From assembly GCA_024867545.1 (NCBI GenBank), contig JANFNE010000030.1, positions 620,001 to 684,000 of the forward strand: a stretch of 64,000 nt of DNA, written 5' to 3'. Under the pieces are notes generated by a model. It had not been told where the DNA came from, searched no databases, and was given only the letters and a program-made list of their open reading frames with translations. The DNA is from Phytopythium helicoides. Lineage: Eukaryota; Oomycota; Peronosporomycetes; Pythiales; Pythiaceae. Below, piece after piece: positions 42,649 to 52,693 of the stretch; position 1 is the stretch's first letter; every line of letters starts with the position of its first letter. The translations under genes were made by a program, and so were the position numbers.

Positions 42649-44850
42649 ATGCACGCGACGCGGAGCAGCTACAGCGCGCGCGGGGGCTCGTCGTCCGCAT
42701 CTCCGGCGTCTTCCGCGTCTTCTGGCGGTTCTTCGGCTCGATTTGGCGCCCGGACGGACGAGAACCGCGTGCCGACGTACATGCGACCGACGAGCGCGTC
42801 CAGCCGAGCGGCGGCGTCGCGGGCGTCCGGCGACGCTGTTATGAAGGCGACGCCGACGTCGTCCACAGCTCGTAGTCGAATCGCTGCGGGCTATGGATCG
42901 GGAGCTAGTGCGAGTGGGCGTCTTGGACTGCGCGAGCAAACGCCGAACGGAACCAGTGGCGGTCTCTCGCGAGCAGGGCGGGAGCCGACGGCGACTACCA
43001 CGGCAGCATCGGCTGCGTCGAGAGCGCGGTTGAACGCTGCAGGTGCTGGCTCGAGTGCGAGTCGCTTTAGTTACAGATCGACTGGGACAACGACAAATGC
43101 CAGTGGAACGCGCTCGGCGGTGGCGAGCAATGGTACCAGCAGCTTTCGAACAACGCCAAGTGGGGCGACTCCCACGTACTCGTCCTACGCTGGAACGGCA
43201 CGAGGAGCTGCCGCAACAACAGCACGAGGAGCTACCGCAACAACAGCGCGTGGAACTTCCACGACAGCAGCGCGCACACCATTCACAAGCACGCTTCGCC
43301 CTCGACCCACGCCTTACTCGTCCAGCCGACTGGCTAGTGCGGCATCAAGCACACGCACATCTCAGGAGAGCTCACGATCCGACGAAGACATGGAAGTTGA
43401 TGAAGAAGGATCTGCGCCTCCTCCAGCGCCTCAGCAGCTATCTCACCAACAAAACTACCGCCAATCAACACAGTTGCAGCCACAGCCACAGTCGCAGACA
43501 CTACAGCAGCAAACCCAACAACAGCAGGTTACACAACACCAACCAAACAAGGTGTGGACGATTGACGACTTTGAATTTGGTCGTGAGATTGGCAAGGGCA
43601 AGTTCGGAAAGGTGTACGTTGCTCGCGAGCGAGGAACACGAGTCAAGGTCGCCATCAAGGTCCTTATCAAGGACGTGCTGCGCGCCGAGGGCGTCGCTCA
43701 CCAGCTCAAAAAGGAGGTGGAGATCCATTCGCGCATCCGCCATCCCAATATTCTACCGCTCTACGCGACTTTTCAAGATTCAACGCGAGGTGCGCGGACG
43801 CTTTCCCCCAACCAAGGTGTGTACGAGTTTTGCTGACTTGAGGCGTGGCTTGCAGTTTTTCTGGTCATGAAGTACGCTGGTGGAGGCGACCTGTACAAGA
43901 AGTTGCAGTCTACTGCTCGCCATCGGTTTGTGAAAGCTGCAGCTTTTGTTGGATATGGACACAATTTAACCTGAATGCGATTCTCTGCCTGCAATCAGCT
44001 TCCCAGAACGAGAGGCGATGCAGTACGTTGCGCAGCTCGTCAGGTGCGAATATGCTTATCGATCTGGAGTTCCAATTGCTTACGAAAGCGGTGTTTCCCA
44101 GTGCTTTGGAGGCTTGTCATCAGCAGCATGTGGTCCACCGAGACCTCAAGCCGGAGAATTTGCTGCTCGCGGAAGATGGCTCTCTGCAGCTTGGCGACTT
44201 TGGGTGGTCGTCTGCAAACGTGACACCAGCGTACGGTTCATCAAGATTGGGAGTACGGCGCATGGACTTACTTTAACTTGAAAAGCTTGGCTACTGTAGA
44301 AACCGCCGCGAGACACTGTGTGGAACCCTGGACTACCTTTCGCCCGAGATGATCTGCGTACGATTCGTTGCCCCATGGTCTTTCGAAGCGAACGTGCTGA
44401 CTTCTGTTGTGTAGGGCGAGAAATACGACGAGTCCGTTGACATTTGGGCTGTGGGCATCATCATGTACGAGATGCTCGTTGGCAAGCCGCCCTTCGAAGC
44501 GCCGGTGCGTTGAGCCTTTCCTGATTTTTGTCGACGCCAGCTCGAAGCTCTTTGGAAGCTGATTGTTGAATGAACCCATAGGGCCAAGGCGAAACGATGG
44601 ACCGTATCACGAACGACCCAGTGTCGGTGCCTTCCTACGTCTCCCCCGCCGCGGCAGACCTCATCATCAAGGTTTGGACTCCAGGAGCGCACGACGGAAA
44701 ATGAAGTGGTGGGTCTCTGATGCGTTTCATTCACGACAGATTCTTCGGAAGCGCCCCGAAGACCGCATCAAGCTGCCCGAGATCAAGGCGCACCCGTGGT
44801 TCTCGCCGCCCTCGACGACGCGCCAGCGATCGGTCCGCCGAGCGCTCTAG
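42649..44850 (+). CDS. Aurora-type mitotic serine/threonine kinase
   Basis: Eight exons: 42649-43789, 43856-43925, 43999-44043, 44102-44230, 44300-44357, 44415-44504, 44582-44671 and 44740-44850. They join in frame to 577 aa with introns of 57-77 nt. The kinase domain starts at [20 protein letters not shown]; catalytic Lys337 (VAIK), HRDLKPEN with Asp433, and DFGW 451-454 are present. The activation loop reads [17 protein letters not shown], with Thr467 where Aurora kinases are activated; that wording separates Aurora from PLK and AGC kinases. The family controls spindle assembly and cytokinesis. The 300-residue N-terminus is Ser/Ala/Thr/Gln-rich, with a 24-base tandem repeat and a Gln-rich stretch before the kinase. 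Intron 43926-43998 uses a GTTTGT donor, chosen because it restores [10 protein letters not shown]. Frame intact. Confidence 0.93.
43198..43269 (+). repeat. Three 24-base tandem repeats in the Aurora N-terminus
   Basis: Units at 43198, 43222 and 43246 encode [16 protein letters not shown] and ARGTSTTA. The first two differ at one base, the third at several, so the expansion is recent for two copies. Confidence 0.75.
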
Positions 44851-45322
44851 CCGCCTGTTTGCTCTTCTACGGCGCTCGCTAGCTGCAGTTGATGGTACAC
44901 TACCCGCTCAATACAAGTTGTTGTTTGTGCTGTGCGTGCTTCGCGTCGATAATCCTTGCTTTCACGCTGGCAAACGAGACTCGGTTGCCACCTCAATATA
45001 CTTCTGCATGGCCTAGAGGCAGACAACATCAACCAGCACCTTGTCTGCGCAAGATGTAGCGAGTTGCACTTGGTGGATAGCCGACGCCATTGCGCTGTTA
45101 GACTTATCTTCCACCCACGCTATCTCCTCCAATTTTGCGCTCCAAAGCCCTGGAGTAGGCTCAAAATGACCGCATTGCCAAGGAGAGTCCACCAGACCTC
45201 TTCCTACAGCTCACCATCGCAGTCAAACCTCGTCCGAGCGCGTTGACAACCGCGCTTCCGCCGTCCGGTTGTGGCATGTTCTCTTTGGCACGCCGAAACG
45301 CAGAATGCGCGTGTTGGTGCCA

Positions 45323-45350
45323 GAACACGGTATAATTCTACACCGTGTTC
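45323..45350. repeat. Perfect 9-bp inverted repeat
   Basis: Arms 45323-45331 (GAACACGGT) and 45342-45350 flank a 10-base loop, about 470 bases after the Aurora stop. Possibly a 3'-end or insulator structure; function unknown. Confidence 0.5.
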
Positions 45351-45613
45351 CGTCATTCAAACAGTCCCACTTCACGGTGCATGTCGAATATCAACTTTCT
45401 AACAGTTCCTCTTCCCACAGCTACAGTATCCAACCTCCATAATTAATCCTCACAACATCACAGATCCTCCCTAAAACATAAAGGTTTTGTTCCGCCTCCC
45501 TTTCCCCCCAGAGAATTGACCACCAGGGGGGATACCTTCGTAATTCCATCTTCTTTATCGAATGCATACAGGTCGAGACGCCAGACGGCATACGGCGGTC
45601 GTAATTAATACCA

Positions 45614-45740
45614 GGTCGACGCGTCGCGACGCGTCGACCACACGCGAGACACATCGACGGCATCGGACGGTTGGATTTGTATACAAAATGACTTGCGGCG
45701 CGACGCGTCGCGAACCCCCTTTTCCACAATTCCGACGCGT
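45614..45740. promoter_or_regulatory. 26-bp perfect palindrome and four ACGCGT boxes upstream of the SUMO ligase
   Basis: Bases 45614-45639 are a perfect palindrome built on GGTCGACGCGTCG. ACGCGT occurs at 45619, 45629, 45703 and 45735, each inside a longer GACGCGTC core. ACGCGT is the MluI cell-cycle box recognised by MBF/E2F-type factors in fungi; whether that holds in oomycetes is unknown. The last box is about 195 bases before the SUMO ligase ATG. Confidence 0.5.
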
Positions 45741-45933
45741 CGCGGCGCGTCGGCTCGTTTCCAGAAACACATACTCTGCCTAACTTAATAGAAGCAGAAG
45801 ATGTACATCTGAGTCAGAGTCTGATCCCCTCTGGCTGGCAAGAAGCCTGGCGCGAAGTCAGGCGACCAATGAGCCTGCCGCCCCCACACCCCATCGAAGC
45901 CGCCGACGAGACAGGCCGAGGCCGCCGACGAGC

Positions 45934-48394
45934 ATGCTGGACGCGCAGCGGCCGCTGCGCGGCATCCGGCAGAAGCTCCACCAGCTGCGCATGCCCGAGC
46001 TGCGCAACGTGCTGACGGACCTGAACCTGCAGCGCGCGGGGCGCAAGGCGGAGCTGGTGGACCGCATCGCGGCGACGCTCGAGGCCATGGACCGCAAGGC
46101 GGCCGACACGGGCGCGGGCAACGCGGCCATGGCGGCCTTTTACCGCGACCAGCTCAAGAACGCCATCCGCTCCGTGGAGCGCCAGATGGCGCCGCCCCCG
46201 CGCCCCGACGACGCGCTGCCGCTCGGCGCCGCGTACAGCAGCCCGCCGGCCTCTCGCTACGCCGCGGGCCTCCCGCCGGGGCTCGGCCCTGCGCCGCCCT
46301 CGCTGCAGCCCGTGCGCAGAGACATCCCGTCCTTCCAGGCCAGCAGCAACAGGTATCCGGGGCAGCACCAGGGCTACCACGCGCAGGCGCGCGCGCCCGA
46401 TGCAGTACGCGGCGGGGCCCGGCGCAGCCGGGCGTGACGGGCATCGTCAGCACGTCTGGGGGCGCGGACCTCTACACGCCAAGGAACGTCAGCGAGCTCG
46501 CGGGGGCGAGGTGCTTCTGCGGAGTCAGCGGCGTCTCCGGGAAGCTCATTGCATGCGTCAAGTGCGGACTCCAGGTGCACGCCAAGTGCCACCAGCTCAT
46601 CACGGTGGGTGGTTGGGTGCAGCCCGGCATGGAACGAGGGGCGTGCGCGGGACTGAACTTGGGTTTTTGTTGTTGGTGTTGCCATGCTACAGCTGTCCGG
46701 TGAATGGTACTGCGAGACGTGCCGCGCACAGACCTACGACCCGTTCTACACAGGTCAAGCGGACAGTGCTCGCACCCACGTTCGTGCGCTTCGTGCGGTC
46801 GTCCAGTGTCATGAGGCTAGAGTACGTTTTGCAGGACGACGACCTGAGCCAGCTGTACGCGGGGAGGGATCCAAAGCCTGGGGCGATGACGCCGGGATCG
46901 CTGGAGCTGCAACTGCGCTGCTTTGCGCTCAAAGACGAGCTGTCGAGGGGCCACTGCTGGCCGACAACCACACAGCTATATGTTAACAGCTTCGGCGTCC
47001 CGCTGACACAACGCGCTCCGCCTGGCAGCGCCAACCCCTCCAAGGTGCTTCGCGAGCTGCCTGCCAATATTTTCCAGTACTCCCGAGCCGGCCGAAATGT
47101 GGTTGAACTCCGGACAGCTGACAACCCTGCCTTGTTCGCGTTTGAGATCCAAATCGTTGAGATCCGCAATGTGGACACCATGGTGGCTGAGATCAAGGAG
47201 GCTTCACAGAGCATTACATACGAATCGGCCAAAAAGCAGGTGATTGCTTCTTTTGGCGGAGGCGATGATGACGACGACGACGATGGAATTGAGGCTACAT
47301 GCACGATGCTGTCAATTCGGTGTCCACTCGGGCTGTGCGTTATCGACCTTCCCGCACGTGGACGGTATTGCAAACACCTACAATGCTTCGACTTGAAGAC
47401 GTTTCTGCTATTTAACAGGAAAGCACGGTCGAAGGCGTGGCGGTGCACCGTCTGCCATAATGTAAGCGCCCTGCCGCGTCTCTGTTGTTGTATTACAGTA
47501 GACTGTGGTTTACTCACACCTTCCTGTGTGTTCGTGGCTGGGCAGTTCATTAAAGCGTCCGATCTGAGGATCGATCCCTATTTAAAAAGGCTGCTGAACG
47601 ATGTCGCTGGCGAGGAAGAGCTTGAAGAGGTCGAGATCTTCCCGGACGGATCGTGGAAGCGTCGTGTTGGAGATGAAATCCCGGCACCAGCACCCAAACG
47701 AGTAAAAACAGAGCAAGGCGAGGGGTCTATATCCTCAGGAACAAGTGTCAACCCAGAGGCAGCAGCACTCGATGTAACGGGAAACACTACGACTGGATCG
47801 TCATCTGCACCCGTGGAGATTGATTTGCTGAGCAGTGATGACGACGACGACGACGACGATACGCCGCTGATATCGACTCAAGACAGTGCAGCAACCTCTG
47901 CAGCAGCATCTACCCCAGCAGCACAAACAGCAGCCCCAGCGCCTGCGGTATCAACAACTACCCAGCCTATTTTGTTGGATGATGATCTTGGGATTTTGAC
48001 TGTCGGTAGTGACGCATGGGAGACACCGACCTCGAACTCTGCATCTGGTGGAGCAACAGACGACACTTTCTTCAACTTTCCCCTGGAAGACGCGCTCTTT
48101 GGAGGGTCAACGACAAGCTCGACTGCTTCGTCGACGACTTCCAGTTGGAACACGTCGACCGCCACAACCACAACAATATCTCCGCCAGAAGAGCTGTTGA
48201 ACGAGTCGGAGATGAGCCTGGCGAACGCGATGGCGGATCTTTCGCGCAACCATCCAAATGTGAGCAACCCGTTCGAGCGGCGGAGACCTACGCCGAGTGT
48301 CATGCTACCTAGCACCGCACAGCCCGCGAGTAGCCGGCCTCCACAGCCCGATCCGCTGGATATTATTTACCTCCTGGACAGCGACAGCGACTGA
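45934..48394 (+). CDS. SIZ/PIAS-type E3 SUMO ligase, frame-broken
   Basis: Promotes SUMO transfer from Ubc9 to nuclear targets. Domains in order: SAP (KLHQLRMPELRNVLTDLNLQ ... GRKAELVDRI), PHD finger (CFCGVSGVSGKLIACVKCGL ... HAKCHQLIT | WYCETC, split by intron 46605-46692), PINIT (LQLRCFALKDELSRGHCWP ... VELRTADNPALFAFEIQIVE), SP-RING (IRCPLGLCVIDLPARGRYCK ... HLQCFDLKTF ... WRCTVC), then intron 47462-47545 and a long acidic tail. SUMO-interacting motifs VEIDLLSSDDDD and DIIYLLDSDSD (at the very C-terminus) are typical. The SAP-PHD-PINIT-RING order is that of plant SIZ1 rather than animal PIAS, which lacks the PHD. Frame must drop one base near 46399, 46433 and 46753; everything else is open. 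About 750 aa. Confidence 0.87.
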
Positions 48395-48772
48395 TCCAGG
48401 ACCGCTAGCAGTGATGAAGCAGCAGTGGCTCAACTCCTCGGGGCCCGTGACCGTGTAGTTGTACAGGCGAGCAGTAACGCATCGAGTAAAGGCATCGAGT
48501 CGCTCTCATGGATGTTGCAGTGGAAATGTACAATGGACAAGCACCGTACCCTACGACGCCTGTGATATAAATTTTACTATTGTAGACAAGATAGACAACG
48601 TATTTACAAACCTCTACGACTATTACCAGTAATGTATCTAAACACTCATGTCTATATCATCCTTATTGAAAAAATGCAGGTCTATATACGTGAATGTGTT
48701 GGAAACCAGTTGCCTGGAAGCGCCAAAGCGCCAAGTCAAGCCAAGCTCCATCAGCTCGAGGGTCGCCGCGCC
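48395..48772. other. Intergenic, 0.4 kb
   Basis: AT-rich 3' flank of the SUMO ligase and promoter of SF3A3; nothing else recognised. Confidence 0.5.
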
Positions 48773-50555
48773 ATGTCGTCGACGGTGCTGGAGCAGCTGC
48801 GCGCGGAGCAGGAGGAGGTCGAGGCCATCGAGCGCGCCGTCGTCGCCATCCTGGGCGAGAAGCCGCGCAACGTGCGAGTTTTTGCGGCGGAGCGCGCGAA
48901 AAAGCAGCATTTCTGACGGATTTTTGGCGTGCAACGCAGCATCGGGAGCGCGTGCTGCACGGCCACAAGGTCAGCAACCTGCTGGACGAGGCCTGTGAGC
49001 CACAGTCGCCATGTGAAGGAGCTGTACGAGGACAAGGACGGGTTCGTGGCGAGATGTTGGCCCAGTTAGGAGGATGCGGAGAAAGCTGACGTGGTGGTGC
49101 TGCTGCTGCTGCTGGTGACCGCAGCACGTTCGTGGAGGAGACGGAGCACATGAAGGGCCGCGCGGTCTTCACGTCGTTCTACGAGCAGCTCAAGTCGGTG
49201 CGCGCGTTCCACCAAAAGTACCCGAACGTGCAGGTCTCGCACGAGCCGAACCTTGACGAGGCGCTGCACCCGAACATCGCGGTGCGTTGTGGTCAATTGC
49301 TGCAGGTTTCGGTCCTGCTGTGGTAGTGTCTGACGGTGCTTGACATTACTTGGTAGTTCTCGGGAGAGGAGCGATTCGGCAAGTACGTGGACCTGAACGA
49401 GTTCTACGCGCGGTTCATCAACATCCCGGCCTTCGGATCGGTGGCGCGCGACCGCAACAACCGCGGCAACATCGACTATCTGACGTACCTCGGCCGCTTT
49501 TCGGAGTTTTCGGACGTCCCGCAGGCTGAGAAGACGCGCTCAGCGGCGTACCAGACGTATCTCAAGGACCTGAAGGAGTACCTGCTGGACTTTTACCGCC
49601 GCACACAGCCGCTCGTGGACCTGGACGATGTCGTAGCCGAGACGGAGGCCAAGTTTGAAAAGCAGTGGGCGATGAACGACGTCAAGGGCTGGGACCGCGG
49701 GTCCAAGGGCGAAGTTGCAGCCGACCCCCTCTTTTGTAAGTTTTGTGACAAGCAATTCGGCTCCGAGGGCGTGTTCAAGAGCCATTTGAACGGTAAGAAG
49801 CACAAGAAGGCAGAAGCTGCAGCGGCGGCTGGAGCGTCAGATAGCAAGACAGGAGCGTCTAGTGCCCCGGCAGGAGATGCCTCGCAGATGAAGGAGATTG
49901 CGTTCGATGAGGTGCTCATCCGACGCATGTACGAGCTGCTGACGGAGGTCGTGCATGCCACGATCGCGTACCTGGAACTAAAGCAAACGCGCACCCATGA
50001 AGAGCTGCAAGCCGAGATCGCCGAAGAGGAGGAGGGCGCTTTCTCGGACGTGGAGCTGGAGGAGACCCGCGACGGCAAAGACGACGACGACGACGAGCAG
50101 CCGTTCTACAACCCGCTCAATCTTCCACTTGGATGGGACGGCAAGCCGATCCCGTACTGGTTGTACAAGCTTCACGGCCTCGGAGTGGAATTCAAGTGCG
50201 AGATCTGCGGTAACCACAGCTACTGGGGTCGGCGCGCGTTCGATCGGCACTTCCAGGAGTGGCGCCACGCGTTCGGCATGCGGTGCCTCAAGATCCCGAA
50301 CACCAAGCACTTCCACGATATCACCCTCATGCGCGACGCTATCCAGTGTACGTTTTGTTCACATATTGCTTTGTGGTAGTAGTAGGTAGCTGACAGGACG
50401 CTTGTTGTTGCTTGCTGGCAGTGTACGAGAAGCTCAAGGACCAGATCGACGCCGAGAGCTGGGACCCCACTCAGGAGGAGGAGTTCGAGGACTCGGAAGG
50501 CAACGTGCTCAACCGCAAGACGTACGAGGACCTCGCGCGCCAGGGCCTGCTCTAG
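48773..50555 (+). CDS. SF3A3: Splicing factor SF3a60 (SF3A3/Prp9), one extra base
   Basis: The 60-kDa subunit of SF3a in the U2 snRNP. Exons 48773-48871, 48940-49041, 49125-49281, 49357-50347 and 50422-50555. The start MSSTVLEQLRAEQEEVEAIE matches the family N-terminus; FYEQLKSVRAFHQKYPN, GKYVDLNEFYARFINI and YLTYLGRF follow. A C2H2-like finger (CKFCDKQFGSEGVFKSHLNG) and the hallmark LNLPLGWDGKPIPYWLYKLH, CEICGNHSYWGRRAFDRHF, EWRHAFGMRCL, then the end KTYEDLARQGLL are all intact. Exon 2 carries one base too many near 49009 (between CEPQS and HVKELYEDKDG): the spliced length is 1 modulo 3, while every exon junction fits the family. An essential single-copy factor is unlikely to be dead, so this break is a key test of sequence quality. 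Confidence 0.92.
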
Positions 50556-50709
50556 CCAGCGTCTCAACAGCATGAGTACAATGCGTCTCACAGAAAATCC
50601 TATCCATCACCACTTCAACCTCATCATCCACCATATATTTCAAAAAATGTATACCAGTGGATACCGCTTGAAAAAAAAAAACGAGCTCACTTTTGGATTT
50701 GCCCAGTTG

Positions 50710-51508
50710 ATGCTGCGTCAGTCGCGGCTTCTCCGCTCCTCCGTCGCTCTCCCTGCTCCTGCGCGCCTGCTGTCGGCCATGTCGAGCGCTCTGTCGTCTG
50801 CTCCTACCGCTCTCGTCCCGATCGTGCGTCTCCCGCTTTCCAGATCGCCGTGTCTGTCGAGCAATCTAACGCAACGTTTTCGACTGGGAAAAGGCCGACG
50901 GGAGCGAAGAAATCGAGGCGCTGACGCTCGCGGACGTGCTGGTGCGTGGAGGAGTGCAAGTCACGATCGCTGCGGCTGGCCAGAAGCCCCAGAACATCGT
51001 GACCATGTCCCGCGGGGCCAAGGTGCAGGCTGACGCGGCCATCGAGGCCCTCGCGGACCGCGAGTTCGACCTCATTGTGGTCCCCGGCGTGCGTATCTAT
51101 GAGTCTTGAGGCTTGTGGGGGCTCAATGAGCTCACTTGCTGTGCTGCTGATCGTCAGGGAATGCCGGGAGCGGCCAATCTGCGCGACTGCGAGGCGTTGA
51201 CGGAGCTTTTGCGGCGCCAGAAGCATGAGGGGAAGCTCTACGGTGCCATCTGCGCGGCGCCGGCCGTCGTGCTGCACGCTCATGGGCTGCTGCCGGAGGG
51301 CGGAGCGGCCACGAGCTATCCGAGCTTTGAGCCGAAGATGACGGGCGTCAAGTATCAGAAGGACGCGCGCGTGGTCGTTGAGGGCAAGTGCGTGACGAGC
51401 CAAGGCCCAGCGACCGCCATGGAGATGGGCATCAAGCTCGTCGAGCTGCTCTGTGGCGCCGACAAGGCCAGGGAGGTCGCCAAGGGGCTCCTTATGGCCG
51501 GCTACTGA
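50710..51508 (+). CDS. DJ-1/PfpI family protein (DJ-1/PARK7-like)
   Basis: Exons 50710-50823, 50894-51088 and 51158-51508 (introns of 70 and 69 nt) give 219 aa. The core matches DJ-1: SEEIEALTLADVLVRGGVQV, then AGQKPQNIVTMSRGAKVQAD, FDLIVVPG|GMPGAANL, and the nucleophile elbow GAICAAPAVVLHAHGLL carrying the redox-active Cys. It ends with YQKDARVVVEGKCVTSQGPA and a long C-terminal helix. DJ-1 proteins act in oxidative-stress response and glyoxal/methylglyoxal detoxification. The first 23 residues (MLRQSRLLRSSVALPAPARL) are basic and amphipathic, a likely mitochondrial presequence; in-frame ATG 50779 would yield a cytosolic form. Frame intact. Confidence 0.92.
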
Positions 51509-51624
51509 GGGGTTTCTACCTGTGTGAATGTGGCTTTCTCCAGGACTAGCGAGTTTGTCTACTGGCAAAATGCCATGAGATGGTAACACTGTTGGTTGCT
51601 TTTTACAAGTGATTCACGGATTCC

Positions 51625-52278
51625 TCAGAGGGTGGCAATCTGGGTGCGGCTTTGGACCGCAACGAGGACGGTAGAGTCCCTCGGAGTGCTTAAAGCATCC
51701 TCCGCATCCATTCTCTCTCGATACCGCTTGATGGCAAACACCCCGCAGATGAGCACGACAACAGCAGCGGCAAGCCCAACAATTGCTTGAACTGCAGGGA
51801 GATACATGCTGCTAGCAGTTTGAGCCTCTGAGCTCCCCTCGGCTGACTTGCTCGAAGACTTTTCTGGTGATTCAGCCTGGGTTGTTTGGGCTTCGGTGGA
51901 CATCGCAGCCGTCACTATCTTCTCTTGCTGCTTTTTCAGCTGCATATCGCGGAGATATTGGCATTGCATGAGAAAGCTGTTCTGGTCGTTCTTGTGTTCG
52001 AAACAAATCTGACATGACGTGCCCGCCACGCACCCACAGACCGTCGTGCTTGATGCAGTGCATTCGTCCTCGATCACATAAGACACATATGTCAGCGTGC
52101 TCTTTGATACGATTGCTGAGCACTGAGCTTCTACATCTTTTCCCTGGTCTAGTCGCCTCAAGCGGTTAGCAGAGAATATCTCCTCTGTTTGCATTTTGCA
52201 ATCAGCCGCGGCTTGTTGGACCAGAAAGATCATTGCTGCTATGGAGAGGATCATGAGGCTGGATTGCATGCTGCGCAT
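51625..52278 (-). CDS. Cys-rich single-pass (type I) membrane protein, function unknown
   Basis: Read from ATG 52278, the protein is 217 aa: signal peptide (SLMILSIAAMIFLVQQAAAD), a Cys-rich ectodomain of about 90 residues (CKMQ, CSAIV, DECTASSTTVCGCVAGTSCQ, CQICFEHK), a Ser/Glu-rich stalk, one membrane helix (IVGLAAAVVVLICGVFAI), and a short basic then acidic cytosolic tail. The open frame begins upstream at 52416, but ATG 52278 places the signal at the N-terminus. Even spacing of Cys pairs suggests disulfides. I do not recognise the fold; a small oomycete surface protein is the best description. Frame intact. Confidence 0.68.
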   Translation of the reverse strand: MRSMQSSLMILSIAAMIFLVQQAAADCKMQTEEIFSANRLRRLDQGKDVEAQCSAIVSKSTLTYVSYVIEDECTASSTTVCGCVAGTSCQICFEHKNDQNSFLMQCQYLRDMQLKKQQEKIVTAAMSTEAQTTQAESPEKSSSKSAEGSSEAQTASSMYLPAVQAIVGLAAAVVVLICGVFAIKRYRERMDAEDALSTPRDSTVLVAVQSRTQIATL

Positions 52279-52693
52279 CGTTTCTCGTCCGTGACTTGGA
52301 TTCACTTGCAAATACAGTCGAGTGGCGCGCGTCAAAATCCAAAGTGTCTTGTCTGATGCGTTGACAGTGGGTGCCACGTCTTTTCGCATGGGAAGTGCCA
52401 CCAGCGCCAGTCTCATGGAAGTTGTGAATGAGACGTGTCGTTGAGCTTTCTATAAGTGGCTGCTGGGGTTTGAAATGCCGCCCTGGCCGTTTTCCGGGCT
52501 CCGATTTCCCACCAAAATACTGCATCTTCGTGTAGATGCGATGAAGAGCTTGTGCGCTATCCCACTTTCGCAAAATCGTCAATCACATCGGCTGAGGATC
52601 GGCAATCGACTTGATGTCATGAGCTAGTGCTTCCACCCTTTCTCGTGCCCATCAGCCATGGGTGGTTCGAGGAATCCCCGAAACATATAGCTT
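52279..52693. other. Intergenic, 0.4 kb
   Basis: Promoter of the type I membrane protein and 3' flank of the next minus-strand gene. Nothing else recognised. Confidence 0.5.

Larger units (their letters stand above)
44851..45933. other. Intergenic, 1.1 kb with palindromes
   Basis: Lies between the Aurora stop and the SUMO-ligase start. Holds a 9-bp hairpin at 45323-45350, a T/C-rich tract at 45360-45520 and an ACGCGT-rich palindromic segment at 45614-45745. No coding signal was recognised. Confidence 0.6.
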
